A DNA stretch of 64,000 nucleotides, taken from positions 124,001 through 188,000 of the forward strand of contig NZ_JAEQND010000011.1 of NCBI RefSeq assembly GCF_016722765.1. The letters are read 5' to 3'. Below are positions 41,443 through 50,089 of the stretch, piece after piece (the stretch's first letter is position 1; each line of letters begins with the position of its first letter). This DNA comes from Ramlibacter alkalitolerans (GTDB taxonomy: Bacteria; Pseudomonadota; Gammaproteobacteria; Burkholderiales; Burkholderiaceae_C). The notes under the pieces were generated by a model that saw nothing but the letters and a program-made list of their open reading frames with translations, had not been told where the DNA came from and searched no databases. The position numbers and the translations under genes were made by a program.

Positions 41443-42284
41443 GGCGCGAGCTCCAGTTGGGCCGGCCCGACGACCCGCGCGAACACGATGCCGCCGCCGC
41501 CGGGGGCGCGCACCCGCACGTGCTCGCCGGCGCGCCCATCCTGCAGGACCGTCACCTTGCTTTCCAGCGACACGACCCCGTCGCTGCTGCGCAAGGTCGC
41601 CCAGCCACCGCGTTCCACCAGCACTTGCGCCTGCGCAGCCGGCGACCTTTCCAGCGGGGGCGCGGCGGACGCAGGGGCTGCCGCCGGCGATCCGGCCAGC
41701 AGCGTCGCTTCGATTTCCAGCGGCACGGGCACGGCGCGCACGAAGGCCCCCTCGCACCACACCTCGACCCACACCAGCATGCGGTTGCGCAGGGCCGCAT
41801 CTCCCATCGGTCGCGGGCGGAACTGCACTTCGCCGGCGGGCACTGCGAGGTCATGCGGTGCCCGGGCGACCCGCAATTGCGCGCCCCAGCCATGCTGCGC
41901 CAGCCAGGCGCGCAAGGCCTCGGTCGCCGCCTGCGCGAGTTCGGAACCCCGCACCTGGCGCGTCGCGCGGTTTACGCGCACGAGCTCCGGTCCCTGCCAC
42001 GCGAGCTCGCCCTCGCCGAGTCCGGTCTCGCGCTGCACCCATCGGGCGAGCGATTCACGGCGCACGAAGGCGGGCTGGCCGTCCCGCGGAACACGGCCGA
42101 TCGGCAGGTGCACGAGCTGGCGCATGAGCGCGAGTTCGGACGAGCGCAGATGGGCGATCTGTCCGAGCGCCACGCCGTCACCGGCGACTTCCGCCTGCGG
42201 CAGCAGTTCGACGGTGACGCGCGGCGCGGCCTGGGCGCACGTGCACGCCAGCAGGCTGGCGGCGAGACAGGAATGCAGCCTCAT
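41439..42284 (-). CDS. flgA: P-ring assembly chaperone FlgA
   Basis: A 281-residue periplasmic protein. The signal peptide MRLHSCLAASLLACTCAQAA is cleaved near residue 20. The C-terminal SAF-like domain contains VLVERGGWATLRSSDGVVSLESKVTVLQDGRAGEHVRVRAPGGGGIVFARVVGPAQLEL, which fits FlgA (V..G..V.I.......V.......A..G..G..I.V.N..S......V). The N-terminal half is longer than usual. It sits ahead of flgH and flgI, with a 4-nt overlap. Confidence 0.88.
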   Translation of the reverse strand: MRLHSCLAASLLACTCAQAAPRVTVELLPQAEVAGDGVALGQIAHLRSSELALMRQLVHLPIGRVPRDGQPAFVRRESLARWVQRETGLGEGELAWQGPELVRVNRATRQVRGSELAQAATEALRAWLAQHGWGAQLRVARAPHDLAVPAGEVQFRPRPMGDAALRNRMLVWVEVWCEGAFVRAVPVPLEIEATLLAGSPAAAPASAAPPLERSPAAQAQVLVERGGWATLRSSDGVVSLESKVTVLQDGRAGEHVRVRAPGGGGIVFARVVGPAQLELAP

Positions 42285-43063
42285 CGCCGCAGCCCGTTGA
42301 TCATGCCGAGCATCTCGTCGGAGGCCTGCACCACCTTCACGCTGGCCTCGTAGGCGCGCTGGGCCACCATCAGGTTGACCATCTCCTCCACCAGCTTCAC
42401 GTTGGAGGATTCGAGCGCGCCCTGGGCGAGGGTGCCCATGCCGTCCTCGCCGGGCCGGCCGCCGATCGGCTCGCCGGAGGCTTCAGTGGCGCGGTAGACG
42501 TTGGCCCCTTCAGGCAACAGGCCCTGCGGATTGGCAAAGCGCGCCAGTTCCAACTGCCCGGCATCCACTGGCGTCGCCTGCCCTGGCAGGCGGACCTGGA
42601 CGCGGCCCGTGGCGGAGATCGTCACGGACTCCGCGTTGTCCGGGATCGCGATCCCCGGCTTGATCGGCACGCCGGCCTGGCTCGCGAGCTGGCCGTCGGC
42701 GTTCACCTTCAGCGAGCCGCCGCGTGCGTAGGCACGGGTGCCGTCCGGCATCGCGAGTTCGAGGAAACCATCGCCGACGATCGCGAGGTCCAGGGGCGCG
42801 TCGGTCTTGCGCAATTCCCCGGCGTCGAACACCTTGGCCGCCGCCCCGAGCTGCACGCCGGCGCCGATGCTGCCCGTCGCGAACAGCCCCGCTGCGTTCG
42901 TGCCGCGGGCTCCCTGCACCGCGGCAACGACCAGCTCGGAAAAGCTGGTGCGGTTCTTCTTGAAGCCGCTGGTGTTCACGTTGGCGAGGTTGTTGGCAAT
43001 CGCGTCCACCTGGGCCTGGTGGGCCTGCATGCCGGTGGCGCCGATCGCAAGTGCATCAAGCAT
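42281..43063 (-). CDS. flgG: Flagellar distal rod protein FlgG
   Basis: A 260-residue rod protein. N-terminus LAIGATGMQAHQAQVDAIANNLANVNTSGFKKNRTSFSEL is the FlgG form (NNLANVNT.GFK). The core has FDAGELRKTDAPLDLAIVGDGFLELAMPDGTRAYARGGSLKVNADGQLASQ, and the C-terminus QGALESSNVKLVEEMVNLMVAQRAYEASVKVVQASDEMLGMINGLRR is nearly invariant in FlgG. Length matches E. coli (260). Confidence 0.96.
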   Translation of the reverse strand: MLDALAIGATGMQAHQAQVDAIANNLANVNTSGFKKNRTSFSELVVAAVQGARGTNAAGLFATGSIGAGVQLGAAAKVFDAGELRKTDAPLDLAIVGDGFLELAMPDGTRAYARGGSLKVNADGQLASQAGVPIKPGIAIPDNAESVTISATGRVQVRLPGQATPVDAGQLELARFANPQGLLPEGANVYRATEASGEPIGGRPGEDGMGTLAQGALESSNVKLVEEMVNLMVAQRAYEASVKVVQASDEMLGMINGLRR

Positions 43064-43087
43064 GGAATTCCTCCGCGTGAAGCGATG

Positions 43088-43858
43088 TCATGAACCCTCT
43101 CCCAGCCGACGGATGCTGGTGCCCAGCATCTCGTCGTAGCTCGTGGCGACCCGTTGCATCGTCTCCAGGTGGCGCACGGACTGGAGGAGCTGCACCATCT
43201 CCTGCATGGACTGCACGTTGGAGTTCTCCAGGAAGCCCTGCTGCACCTGGGTCGCGCCTTCGTTGACCGTCACCGGCTCACCGTGCACCCGCACCAGCCC
43301 GTCCCCGAGGCGTTCCAGCTGGGCGGATGCGTCGAACTGCACGATGCGCAGCTGGGCGAGCGGCGTTCCGCGGCTGCCGCCCTGTGCGGCGGCGGTCGCG
43401 TCGAATACCCGGCCGGCTGCATCGATCACGGGATTGCCCTGCGTGAGCTGGATCTCGCCGCCCACGCCCATCACGAGGTGGCCTTGCTGCGTGACGACAC
43501 GCCCCCGCGGGTCCAGGCGGAAGTTGCCTTGGCGCGTGTAGGCAGGGCCAGCTTCCGTCTGCACTTCGATCCAGCCGGGGCCGGCGAGCGCAACATCGAG
43601 CGCCTGGCCGGTGGACTTGAGCGTGCCGGGCCGCTGGTCGACGTGGGAGGCCAGCATGGGCGACGGGCCGGCCTCCGCACGCTCGACGCCCAATCCTTGT
43701 TGCACCCCGCGCTCCACCCGGGCTGCGAACGGCAGGGTGACGGCCACGCCGCGCTTGTAGCCGACCGTCTGCGCGTTGGCCAGGTTCATGGCGACGGAGT
43801 CCAGCCGCGCCATGTCGGCCTGCATGCTGCCCAGGACCAGCGAGAGGATCTCGTTCAT
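43088..43858 (-). CDS. flgF: Flagellar proximal rod protein FlgF
   Basis: A 256-residue rod/hook-family protein preceding flgG. The N-terminal SVAMNLANAQTVGYKRGVAVTLPF lacks the usual N.LANV.T.GFK form but keeps the spacing. The core GQALDVALAGPGWIEVQTEAGPAYTRQGNFRLDPRGRVVTQQGHLVMG and the C-terminal GFLENSNVQSMQEMVQLLQSVRHLETMQRVATSYDEML fit FlgF. Length is normal (E. coli 251). The first codon overlaps flhA's stop by 4 nt. Confidence 0.92.
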   Translation of the reverse strand: MNEILSLVLGSMQADMARLDSVAMNLANAQTVGYKRGVAVTLPFAARVERGVQQGLGVERAEAGPSPMLASHVDQRPGTLKSTGQALDVALAGPGWIEVQTEAGPAYTRQGNFRLDPRGRVVTQQGHLVMGVGGEIQLTQGNPVIDAAGRVFDATAAAQGGSRGTPLAQLRIVQFDASAQLERLGDGLVRVHGEPVTVNEGATQVQQGFLENSNVQSMQEMVQLLQSVRHLETMQRVATSYDEMLGTSIRRLGEGS

Positions 43859-45915
43859 GCGACGCCCGCCTCCCGCACGGTGACCGTGCCATAGGACTTC
43901 AGTTCGATCGCGTGCGGAATCTCGGACATCGAGAGCACGCGCAGGTGCGGCAGGCCGCGCTCGCACAGGGAGCGCAGGTAGCGCCGCAGTTCGGGAGCGC
44001 ACAGCAGCACGGGCAGCAGGTTGTTCTTCATCATCCGTTCGGCCTGCTGCACGAGCTGCAGCAGCAGCTTTTCGAGCAGCCGGGGTTCGATCGCGACCCC
44101 GGCGGGGGAAACGCCTTCGCGGCGCGCCGCCTGCACGCCCTGCAGGAGCCGGCTTTCGATGACCGGATCGAGCGTGAGGACATGGAGCGCGCCCGAACCG
44201 CCGGCCAGGCTCTGGCAGATGCTGTGTCCGAGCCGCTGGCGCACGGCTTCGGTGAGCTGCGCGGCGTCCTTCGTCGCCCGTCCCGCGTCGGCCAGCGTCT
44301 CCAGGATCGCCTCGAGGTGGCGGATCGAGACCTTCTCGCGCAGGAGGTTCTGCAGGACCTTCTGCACGTCGCCGACCGCGAGTACCGTCGGCACCAGTTC
44401 CTCCACCAGGGAGGGCTGCGACTGGCGCACGCGGGCCAGCAGCCGGTCGGTTTCCTGGCGCGTGAGCAGGGTGGCGGATTCGCGCCGCAGCACTTCGGTC
44501 AGGTGGGTCATGAAGACCGTCGCGCCGTCGACCAGCGTGTAGCGCGCGGCCGCGGCCTGCTCCCGCCCCGACACGTCGATCCAGAGGGCCGGCAGGCCGT
44601 AGGTCGGGTCGCGCGTGGCCTCGCCGGGCACCGCGGTCTGGTCGCCACCGGGATGGATGGCGAGCAGTTGTCCCTGGCGCGCCTCGCCCCGGCCCGCCAG
44701 CACGCCGTCGACGTAGAGCTCGTAGGCGTCCGGCGCCAGTTGCGCACTGCTGCGGAAACGGATGGCGGGGATCACGAGGCCCAGCTCCAGGGCGTGCTGG
44801 CTGCGCAGGGCACCGATGCGATCCTCGAACAAGTTGCCGCTGTCGCCGACCTGCAGGGCCCAGCGGCTGCCCACACGCACTTCCACCGGTTCGACCGACA
44901 TCTGCGCGTAGGGGTCGGCGCTCTCCGGCGCCGGCGCACTGGTGTCCGCGGGCGCGTCCGAGCGCGCCCGCCGCGCCCACCAGGCGACCAGCATGGCCGC
45001 CGCGAACAGCGAGAAGGCCGGCAGCAGCGGGATGCCGGGCAGGAACAGCAGGGCGGCGAGCGCCGCTGCCACCATCACCAGCGTCTTGGGGAAGGCCGTC
45101 ACCTGGCGCAGCGCCTGCTTTCCGAGGTCGCCGTCCGAGGCCGAGCGCGTGACGATGATGCCGGTGCCGACGGCGATGACCAGCGCGGGCACCTGCGTCA
45201 CGATGCCGTCGCCGATGGTCAGCAGCGTGTACGTCTGCAGGGCCTGCGCCCACGGCATCTTGTGCTGCAGGATGCCGATCACCAGCCCGCCGATGATGTT
45301 GATCAGGAGGATCAGGATGCCGGCGACCGCGTCGCCCTTGACGAACTTGCTGGCGCCGTCCATGGCACCGTAGAAGCCCGCTTCCTTTTCGAGCTGGCGC
45401 CGCCGGCGCTGCGCTTCGGCCTGGTCGATGAAGCCCATGTTCAGGTCCGCATCGATGCTCATTTGCTGGCCGGGCATGCTGTCCAGGGTGAAGCGCGCCG
45501 CTACTTCGGAGACCCGCTGGGCGCCGCTCGTGACCACGACGAACTGCACCACGACCAGGATGAAGAACACGATCAGGCCGACAACGAAATTCCCCGCCAC
45601 CACATGCGAGCCGATGGCGGCGATCACGCGGCCGGCGTCGCCCTCCGCCAGGATCAGGCGTGTCGCCGCGACGTTGAGCGACAGGCGGAACAGCGTCGCG
45701 AGGAGCAGCAGCGAGGGGAAGGTCGAGAAGTCCACCGGCCGCACCATGGAGAACGTGAGCAGCAGCAGCAGGAAGGCGAAGCTGAAGTTGGCGAGGATCA
45801 GGAAATCGAGCAGGCCGCGCGGAATCGGCAGGAACAGCACCAGCAGCACGCCCAGCAGCGCCAGCACCATCGCCACGTCCGTGTGGCGCCCGAGGAAGCG
45901 GCGCAGCGCGTTCAT
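43855..45915 (-). CDS. flhA: Flagellar export gate protein FlhA
   Basis: A 686-residue protein. About eight N-terminal transmembrane helices lie in residues 15-330, with the conserved FHIPEP region PGQQMSIDADLNMGFIDQAEAQRRRRQLEKEAGFYGAMDGASKFVKGDAVAGILI. The C-terminal cytoplasmic domain, from about residue 345, includes LVEELVPTVLAVGDVQKVLQNLLREKVSIRHLEAILETLADAG and EIPHAIELKSYGTV. It docks chaperone-substrate complexes and FliJ. Length is normal (E. coli 692). Start ATG 45915 overlaps flhB's stop. Confidence 0.96.
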   Translation of the reverse strand: MNALRRFLGRHTDVAMVLALLGVLLVLFLPIPRGLLDFLILANFSFAFLLLLLTFSMVRPVDFSTFPSLLLLATLFRLSLNVAATRLILAEGDAGRVIAAIGSHVVAGNFVVGLIVFFILVVVQFVVVTSGAQRVSEVAARFTLDSMPGQQMSIDADLNMGFIDQAEAQRRRRQLEKEAGFYGAMDGASKFVKGDAVAGILILLINIIGGLVIGILQHKMPWAQALQTYTLLTIGDGIVTQVPALVIAVGTGIIVTRSASDGDLGKQALRQVTAFPKTLVMVAAALAALLFLPGIPLLPAFSLFAAAMLVAWWARRARSDAPADTSAPAPESADPYAQMSVEPVEVRVGSRWALQVGDSGNLFEDRIGALRSQHALELGLVIPAIRFRSSAQLAPDAYELYVDGVLAGRGEARQGQLLAIHPGGDQTAVPGEATRDPTYGLPALWIDVSGREQAAAARYTLVDGATVFMTHLTEVLRRESATLLTRQETDRLLARVRQSQPSLVEELVPTVLAVGDVQKVLQNLLREKVSIRHLEAILETLADAGRATKDAAQLTEAVRQRLGHSICQSLAGGSGALHVLTLDPVIESRLLQGVQAARREGVSPAGVAIEPRLLEKLLLQLVQQAERMMKNNLLPVLLCAPELRRYLRSLCERGLPHLRVLSMSEIPHAIELKSYGTVTVREAGVA

Positions 45916-47000
45916 GCTGCCGCTCCGGTCGCGGCGCCGGCCTTCTGCTGGCGTGCGGCCAGGACCCAGACGATGACGCGGGCGACCTCCGCATGGAAGG
46001 AGGCGGGGATGTATTCGTCGAGTGCCGCTTCGCGGAACAGTCGGCGCGCAAGCGGCGGGTTCTGCACGACGACCACACGGTGGCGGGCGGCGATCTCGCG
46101 CATGGCGGCCGCGAGCTGGCCAGCGCCCTTGGCCACCACCCGCGGCGCCGGCATCTCGCCGTGCGCATAGCGCAGCGCCACGGCGTAGTGCGTCGGGTTG
46201 GTGAGCACCACGTCGGCCTCGCGGGTGTTCTTCAGCGACTGGCTGCGGCGCAGCATCTCGCGCCGCAGTTCCCGCAGGCGGCCGCGGATGCGGGGATCCC
46301 CCTCCCGGTTGCGGTATTCGTCCTTCAGCTCGCGCCGGCTCATGCGCATGCGGCGCGCGAACTCGCGCCGAGTGAACACGAGGTCCATGAGGGCGACGAC
46401 CACCAGCGCCAGCGCCATCTTCCAGGCCAGGGCTGCGGCGTCGGCCAGCAGGACCTGCACGAAGCCCGAAGCCGGCACCGACGCGATGGCGGCAAACCCC
46501 GGCAGCAGGCTGCGCAGCGCCAGCCAGGCGACCGTCGCCAGCAGCGCGAGCTTCACGCAGGCACGCGCCGCATCGAACAGCGTGCGCAGCGAGAACATGC
46601 GGCGAAAGCCCTGGGCCGGATGCAGCCGCGTGAAGTCGGGGCGCAACGGCTCCAGCGCGAAGACGAAGCCGGTCTGCGCGACCGAGCCCACCACCGCGCC
46701 GACCAGGAGCGCGAGGAACAAGGGCCACAGCGCCAGCGCCGCGCCCGCCGCGAGCTCCTGCACCAGTGGCCACGGGAGGCCCTGCTGCGCGGCGCCGCCG
46801 GCGCGCAGCAGCGGCAGCCGCGCGAGCCGCACCAGCGCGTGCCAGGCGTCGAGACCGGAGGCGGCGAGCCAGCCGGCAGCGGCCACGAACACCACGCAGC
46901 CCACCGCTTCCGTGCTGCGCGGCGTCTGGCCCTTCTCACGCGCCTGGTGCAGCTTGAAGGGCGTGGCGGCTTCGCTGCGATCGAGGTCCTGCTCCGCCAT
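45912..47000 (-). CDS. flhB: Flagellar export switch protein FlhB
   Basis: A 362-residue protein. N-terminal LDRSEAATPFKLHQAREKGQTPRSTE is the FlhB/YscU signature. Four transmembrane helices follow, and the autocleavage motif NPTH is at residues 268-271. Its C-terminal domain controls the rod/hook to filament substrate switch with FliK. Retention of NPTH implies that switching is still used even though no filament genes are in this window. Length is normal (E. coli 382). Confidence 0.96.
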   Translation of the reverse strand: MAEQDLDRSEAATPFKLHQAREKGQTPRSTEAVGCVVFVAAAGWLAASGLDAWHALVRLARLPLLRAGGAAQQGLPWPLVQELAAGAALALWPLFLALLVGAVVGSVAQTGFVFALEPLRPDFTRLHPAQGFRRMFSLRTLFDAARACVKLALLATVAWLALRSLLPGFAAIASVPASGFVQVLLADAAALAWKMALALVVVALMDLVFTRREFARRMRMSRRELKDEYRNREGDPRIRGRLRELRREMLRRSQSLKNTREADVVLTNPTHYAVALRYAHGEMPAPRVVAKGAGQLAAAMREIAARHRVVVVQNPPLARRLFREAALDEYIPASFHAEVARVIVWVLAARQQKAGAATGAAA

Positions 47001-47788
47001 CAGCGTGCTCCCGTGGCCAGCCAGGCCATCCAGGTCCGGTAGATGGCCGCATAGAGCCGGCCCGCCGGGGCGCCGAAGGTGCTGGCCCAGGCCCACAGCG
47101 AGAGCAGGCCGGCGACGATCTTCACCGGCACGCCGAGCACCAGCATGTTCATCTGCGGCAGGTTGCGCGAGATCACGCCGAGGGCGAAATCGACCAGCAG
47201 CAGGCTGAGCACCACCGGCGCCGCCAGCGCGAACCCGAGCGTGAACAGGGCCGCCGCTTCCCGTGCGATGGGCTCGGCGGCGCCCGCGAGCGGGCCCGAC
47301 TGCCCCACCGGGAAGCGTTCGACGCTGTAGGCGATGCCGCGCAGCAGCGCATGGTGTCCGTTCACGAGGAAGAAGAACACCGCCGCGAACAGCGCGAAGA
47401 CGGACGACAGCACCGGCACGCGGGTGCGCGTCGTGGGGTCGAACACCTGGGCGATGCCGAAGCCCACCTGCACGTCCACCAGGCGGCCTGCCAGCGCGAA
47501 GCCGGCGAACGCCATGAGCACGCCGAGGCCGAGGGTGGCGCCCACCACCAGCTCGCGCAGCACGGCCTGCAGCAGCACGCCGAATTCCTGCGGCGGAGGT
47601 GCGTTCGTGCCGGCGAAGGGAAGCGCGATCACGCAGGAGATGCCCAGTGCCATCAGCACGCGCACCAGCAGCGGCAAGGAGGCCGCGTACAGCAAGGGCG
47701 TCAGGAGCAGGAGGGCTGCGATGCGCGCGGACAGCAGCAGCATGGTGAGGATCCAGCCCGCACCCAGCGTGGAGACGATGGTGTTCAT
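47000..47788 (-). CDS. fliR: Flagellar export gate protein FliR
   Basis: A 262-residue membrane protein with six or so hydrophobic segments. Family motifs: MALGISCVIALPF, RELVVGATLGLGVLMAFAGFALAGRLVDVQVGFGIAQVFDPTT, and LPQMNMLVLGVPVKIVAGLLSLWAW. It forms the export gate with FliP and FliQ. Its stop overlaps the flhB start (TGATG-type). The length is normal (E. coli 261). Confidence 0.95.
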   Translation of the reverse strand: MNTIVSTLGAGWILTMLLLSARIAALLLLTPLLYAASLPLLVRVLMALGISCVIALPFAGTNAPPPQEFGVLLQAVLRELVVGATLGLGVLMAFAGFALAGRLVDVQVGFGIAQVFDPTTRTRVPVLSSVFALFAAVFFFLVNGHHALLRGIAYSVERFPVGQSGPLAGAAEPIAREAAALFTLGFALAAPVVLSLLLVDFALGVISRNLPQMNMLVLGVPVKIVAGLLSLWAWASTFGAPAGRLYAAIYRTWMAWLATGAR

Positions 47789-47798
47789 CGCTGCGGGC

Positions 47799-48065
47799 TC
47801 AGAGCAGCGAGGGGATCTGCGACCACAGCGACACGGTGAAGCGGCACAGGGTGCGCAGCATCCACGGCCCGAAGGCGATGACGGCGAGCCCCGCGGCCAC
47901 CAGCTTCGGGACGAAGCTGAGGGACATCTCCTGGATCTGCGTCACGACCTGCAGCACGCTCACCACCAGGCCCACCAGCATCGTGATGCCGAGGACCGGC
48001 AGGCACACCATCAACCCCGTCCAGAACAGGTCCGCCGTCACGCGGATCGCGAAATCGCCCTGCAT
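47799..48065 (-). CDS. fliQ: Flagellar export gate protein FliQ
   Basis: An 88-residue protein with two transmembrane helices. Pattern IRVTADLFWTGLMVCLPVLGITMLVGLVVSVLQVVTQIQEMSLSFVPKLVAAGLAVIAFGPWML is FliQ throughout, with VQ..TQIQE.TL.F.PK strictly kept. It is the first gene of the flagellar operon. GAGG lies 7 nt upstream of the ATG. The upstream region (48066-48208) holds a palindrome. Confidence 0.95.
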   Translation of the reverse strand: MQGDFAIRVTADLFWTGLMVCLPVLGITMLVGLVVSVLQVVTQIQEMSLSFVPKLVAAGLAVIAFGPWMLRTLCRFTVSLWSQIPSLL

Positions 48066-48152
48066 ATCAACACCTCCCTGGTGCTTTCCTGAGGGCTGAC
48101 TGTGCGGGACGTGCGCAATCCCGTTGAGTGCGGGATGTCACACGCTGCCGGC

Positions 48153-48174
48153 GCAATCGGCCGCGCGCGATTGC
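48153..48174. promoter_or_regulatory. Palindrome GCAATCG-N8-CGATTGC upstream of fliQ
   Basis: Perfect 7-bp arms with an 8-nt GC-rich spacer, between the response-regulator stop (48209) and fliQ start (48065). It could be an operator of the flagellar operon or the terminator hairpin of the regulator gene; no T-run follows on the minus strand, which favours an operator. No sigma-28 or sigma-54 promoter could be recognised here. Confidence 0.45.
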
Positions 48175-48208
48175 AGGAGGCGCCCGGGGCGGCGCAGGCG
48201 CGAGTGCG

Positions 48209-48616
48209 CTAGAAGGCCGGCGCCGGCGGCTGCAGCAGGCGCAGCAGCGCCGCCACCATGACCGGCTTGACGAGGAAGGAATCGAAGCCGGCCAGCTGCG
48301 CCGCTTCACGGTCGCTGGCCTGGTCGGATCCGGTCAGCGCCACCAGCTTCATGGCATGGGGCGGCACCTGCTCGCGGATCCGCGTGCAGGCGAGCACGCC
48401 GCCCATGCGCGGCATGTGCAGGTCGAGGATGGCGTACCGCGGCCGTTCGCGCAGCGCCACGTCGACGCCTTCGTCGCCGTCGTAGGCCACCAGCGTGTCG
48501 AAGCCGAGCTGTTGCAGGAGCTCGCACAGCCCATCCGCCGTATCGCGATGGTCGTCGACCACCAGCACCGTGCGAAGGGGGTCGGAGTCGGGGTCGGGTG
48601 GCGCTTGGGACGTCAT
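48209..48616 (-). CDS. Single-domain response regulator (receiver only)
   Basis: A 135-residue protein consisting of a CheY-like receiver domain. Acidic pocket DD at VLVVDDHRD, phospho-acceptor Asp in ILDLHMPRMGG, the Thr in LVALTGSD, and Lys in FLVKPV. Nothing resembling an output domain follows. Start ATG 48616 leaves a short N-terminal tail (MTSQAPPDPDSDPL). It lies upstream of fliQ in the same direction with a 143-nt gap. Role is unknown: it could act by phosphorelay or on the flagellar motor. The closest general description is a CheY/PilG-like stand-alone receiver. Confidence 0.85.
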   Translation of the reverse strand: MTSQAPPDPDSDPLRTVLVVDDHRDTADGLCELLQQLGFDTLVAYDGDEGVDVALRERPRYAILDLHMPRMGGVLACTRIREQVPPHAMKLVALTGSDQASDREAAQLAGFDSFLVKPVMVAALLRLLQPPAPAF

Positions 48617-48642
48617 CGCGCTGCAGGAACTGGAGAGCCGGG

Positions 48643-48660
48643 GTGCAAGGTCGGTGCATT
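48643..48660 (-). promoter_or_regulatory. Weak sigma-54-like element upstream of the response regulator
   Basis: On the minus strand, ATGCAC-N5-TTGCA approximates the sigma-54 consensus TGGCAC-N5-TTGCA. The -12 half is exact but the -24 half has TG where GG is nearly invariant. It lies about 27 nt before the start codon. Recorded as a weak candidate. Confidence 0.25.
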
Positions 48661-48747
48661 GTGGCTGCGCGCCGCCCGCCGGGGCGTCAGAGACCTTCGC
48701 CAACGCCGGCCCGACGTCCCCTGCTCTAATCGGGGCAGGAACCACCC

Positions 48748-49863
48748 ATGACTCACCTGTTCGACCCGCTGCAGCTGGGCAGCCTGCAGCTCGCCAATCG
48801 CATCGTGATCGCACCGATGTGCCAGTACTCCGCCGACGAGGGCAGCGCGACCGACTGGCACGCCATCCATCTCGGGCACCTGTCGCTTTCCGGCGCCGGG
48901 CTGCTGATCATCGAAGCCACGGCCGTGTCCGCCGTCGGGCGCATCTCGCCCACCGACCTCGGCCTGTACTCGGATGCCAACGAGGCTGCGCTGGCTCGCG
49001 TGCTGGCGATGGTGCGCAGACATTCGCCGATCCCGGTCGCGATCCAGATCTCCCACGCCGGACGCAAGGGCTCCAGCGAGGCACCCTGGGACGGCGGCGC
49101 GCAGATCCGACCCGATGCGCCCCGCGGCTGGCGCACCGAGGCGCCCTCGCCGCTATCGCATTCGGCCGGCGAAGTGACGCCCGTGGAGCTGGATCGCGCC
49201 GGGCTGGCGCGCATCCGCGACGACTTCGCGCGCACCGCCGCGCGCGCCGCGCGCCTGGGCCTCGACGGCATCGAACTGCACGCGGCGCACGGCTACCTGC
49301 TGCACCAGTTCCTCTCGCCCCTGGCGAACCAGCGCGAGGACGAATACGGCGGCAGCCGCGACAACCGCATGCGCTTTCCGCTCGAGGTGTTCGATGCGGT
49401 GCGCGCGGCCTTCCCCGCCGACCGGCCCGTGTGGGCGCGGGTGTCGGCGACGGACTGGGTGCCGGGCGGCTGGGATGTGGCCGACACGATCGCCTTCGCA
49501 CAGGCGCTGGCGGCGCGCGGCAGCGCGGCGATCCACGTGTCCAGTGGCGGCGTGTCGCCGCTCCAGAAGATCGCGCTCGGCCCCGGCTACCAGGTTCCGT
49601 TCGCCCACAGCATCAAGCAGGCCGTGGGCGTTCCCACCATCGCGGTCGGCCTCATCACCGAAGCCGAGCAAGCGGAGGCGATCGTGCGCGACGGCCAGGC
49701 CGACGCGGTCGCGCTGGCCCGCGCCATGCTGTACGAGCCGCGCTGGCCATGGCATGCGGCAGCGAAGCTCGGCGCGCAGGTCAACGCGCCCCGGCAGTAC
49801 TGGCGCTCGCAGCCGCGCGAGCACAAGGACCTGTTCGCCGGCGCGCACTACGGCCAGCGCTGA
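48748..49863 (+). CDS. NADH:flavin oxidoreductase, old yellow enzyme family
   Basis: A 371-residue FMN-dependent ene-reductase of the YqjM/NamA type. Seen: LFDPLQLGSLQLANRIVIAPMCQYSADEG with the Cys that tunes FMN, LSLSGAGLLIIEATAVSAVGRISPTDLGLYSD, LGLDGIELHAAHGYLLHQFLSPLANQREDEYGGS and the FMN phosphate site VGLITEAEQAEAIVRDGQADAVALARAMLYEPRW. Length fits (about 340-370). It reduces activated C=C bonds with NAD(P)H. RBS AGGAACC lies 7 nt before the ATG and TCTAAT 17 nt upstream may be its -10. It is divergent from the response regulator and has no obvious partner. Confidence 0.92.
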   Translation: MTHLFDPLQLGSLQLANRIVIAPMCQYSADEGSATDWHAIHLGHLSLSGAGLLIIEATAVSAVGRISPTDLGLYSDANEAALARVLAMVRRHSPIPVAIQISHAGRKGSSEAPWDGGAQIRPDAPRGWRTEAPSPLSHSAGEVTPVELDRAGLARIRDDFARTAARAARLGLDGIELHAAHGYLLHQFLSPLANQREDEYGGSRDNRMRFPLEVFDAVRAAFPADRPVWARVSATDWVPGGWDVADTIAFAQALAARGSAAIHVSSGGVSPLQKIALGPGYQVPFAHSIKQAVGVPTIAVGLITEAEQAEAIVRDGQADAVALARAMLYEPRWPWHAAAKLGAQVNAPRQYWRSQPREHKDLFAGAHYGQR

Positions 49864-50089
49864 ACCGGCCCGCGTCTCCTAGCACAAGGCCGAAGGCGCG
49901 CTTCCGACAACTTCCGTGGAGAACCTTGTGGACAACCGTGTGGAAGGGGCCGCAGGGCCGCGCCAGCACTGCACCTGGCTGCGGTGATGCATCAACAGGC
50001 ACACGCTTGCACAGGCTGACGGGATGCGCAGCATGCGCACCCCGCCGGCGCTCATGTCGCTCGTGCGACAGCCACGGCACGGTCGCGTT
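49864..50089. other. 226-nt intergenic region between convergent genes
   Basis: No open frame of note. It holds a hairpin (CCGCAG...CTGCGG about 49950-49985) that may end transcription, and a stretch CTTGTGGACAACCGTGTGGA (about 49925-49944) that vaguely resembles DnaA boxes but with mismatches. No gene or RNA family could be supported. Confidence 0.5.

Noticed and set aside
43912..46170. 752-codon plus-strand open frame opposite flhA
   Set aside because: Composition is dominated by Gln/His/Arg/Gly and it is the antisense of the conserved FlhA; no domain is visible.
49925..49944. CTTGTGGACAACCGTGTGGA resembling DnaA boxes
   Set aside because: Both candidate boxes deviate from TTWTNCACA, there is no AT-rich unwinding region and no dnaA/dnaN or parAB nearby, so a replication origin is not supported.
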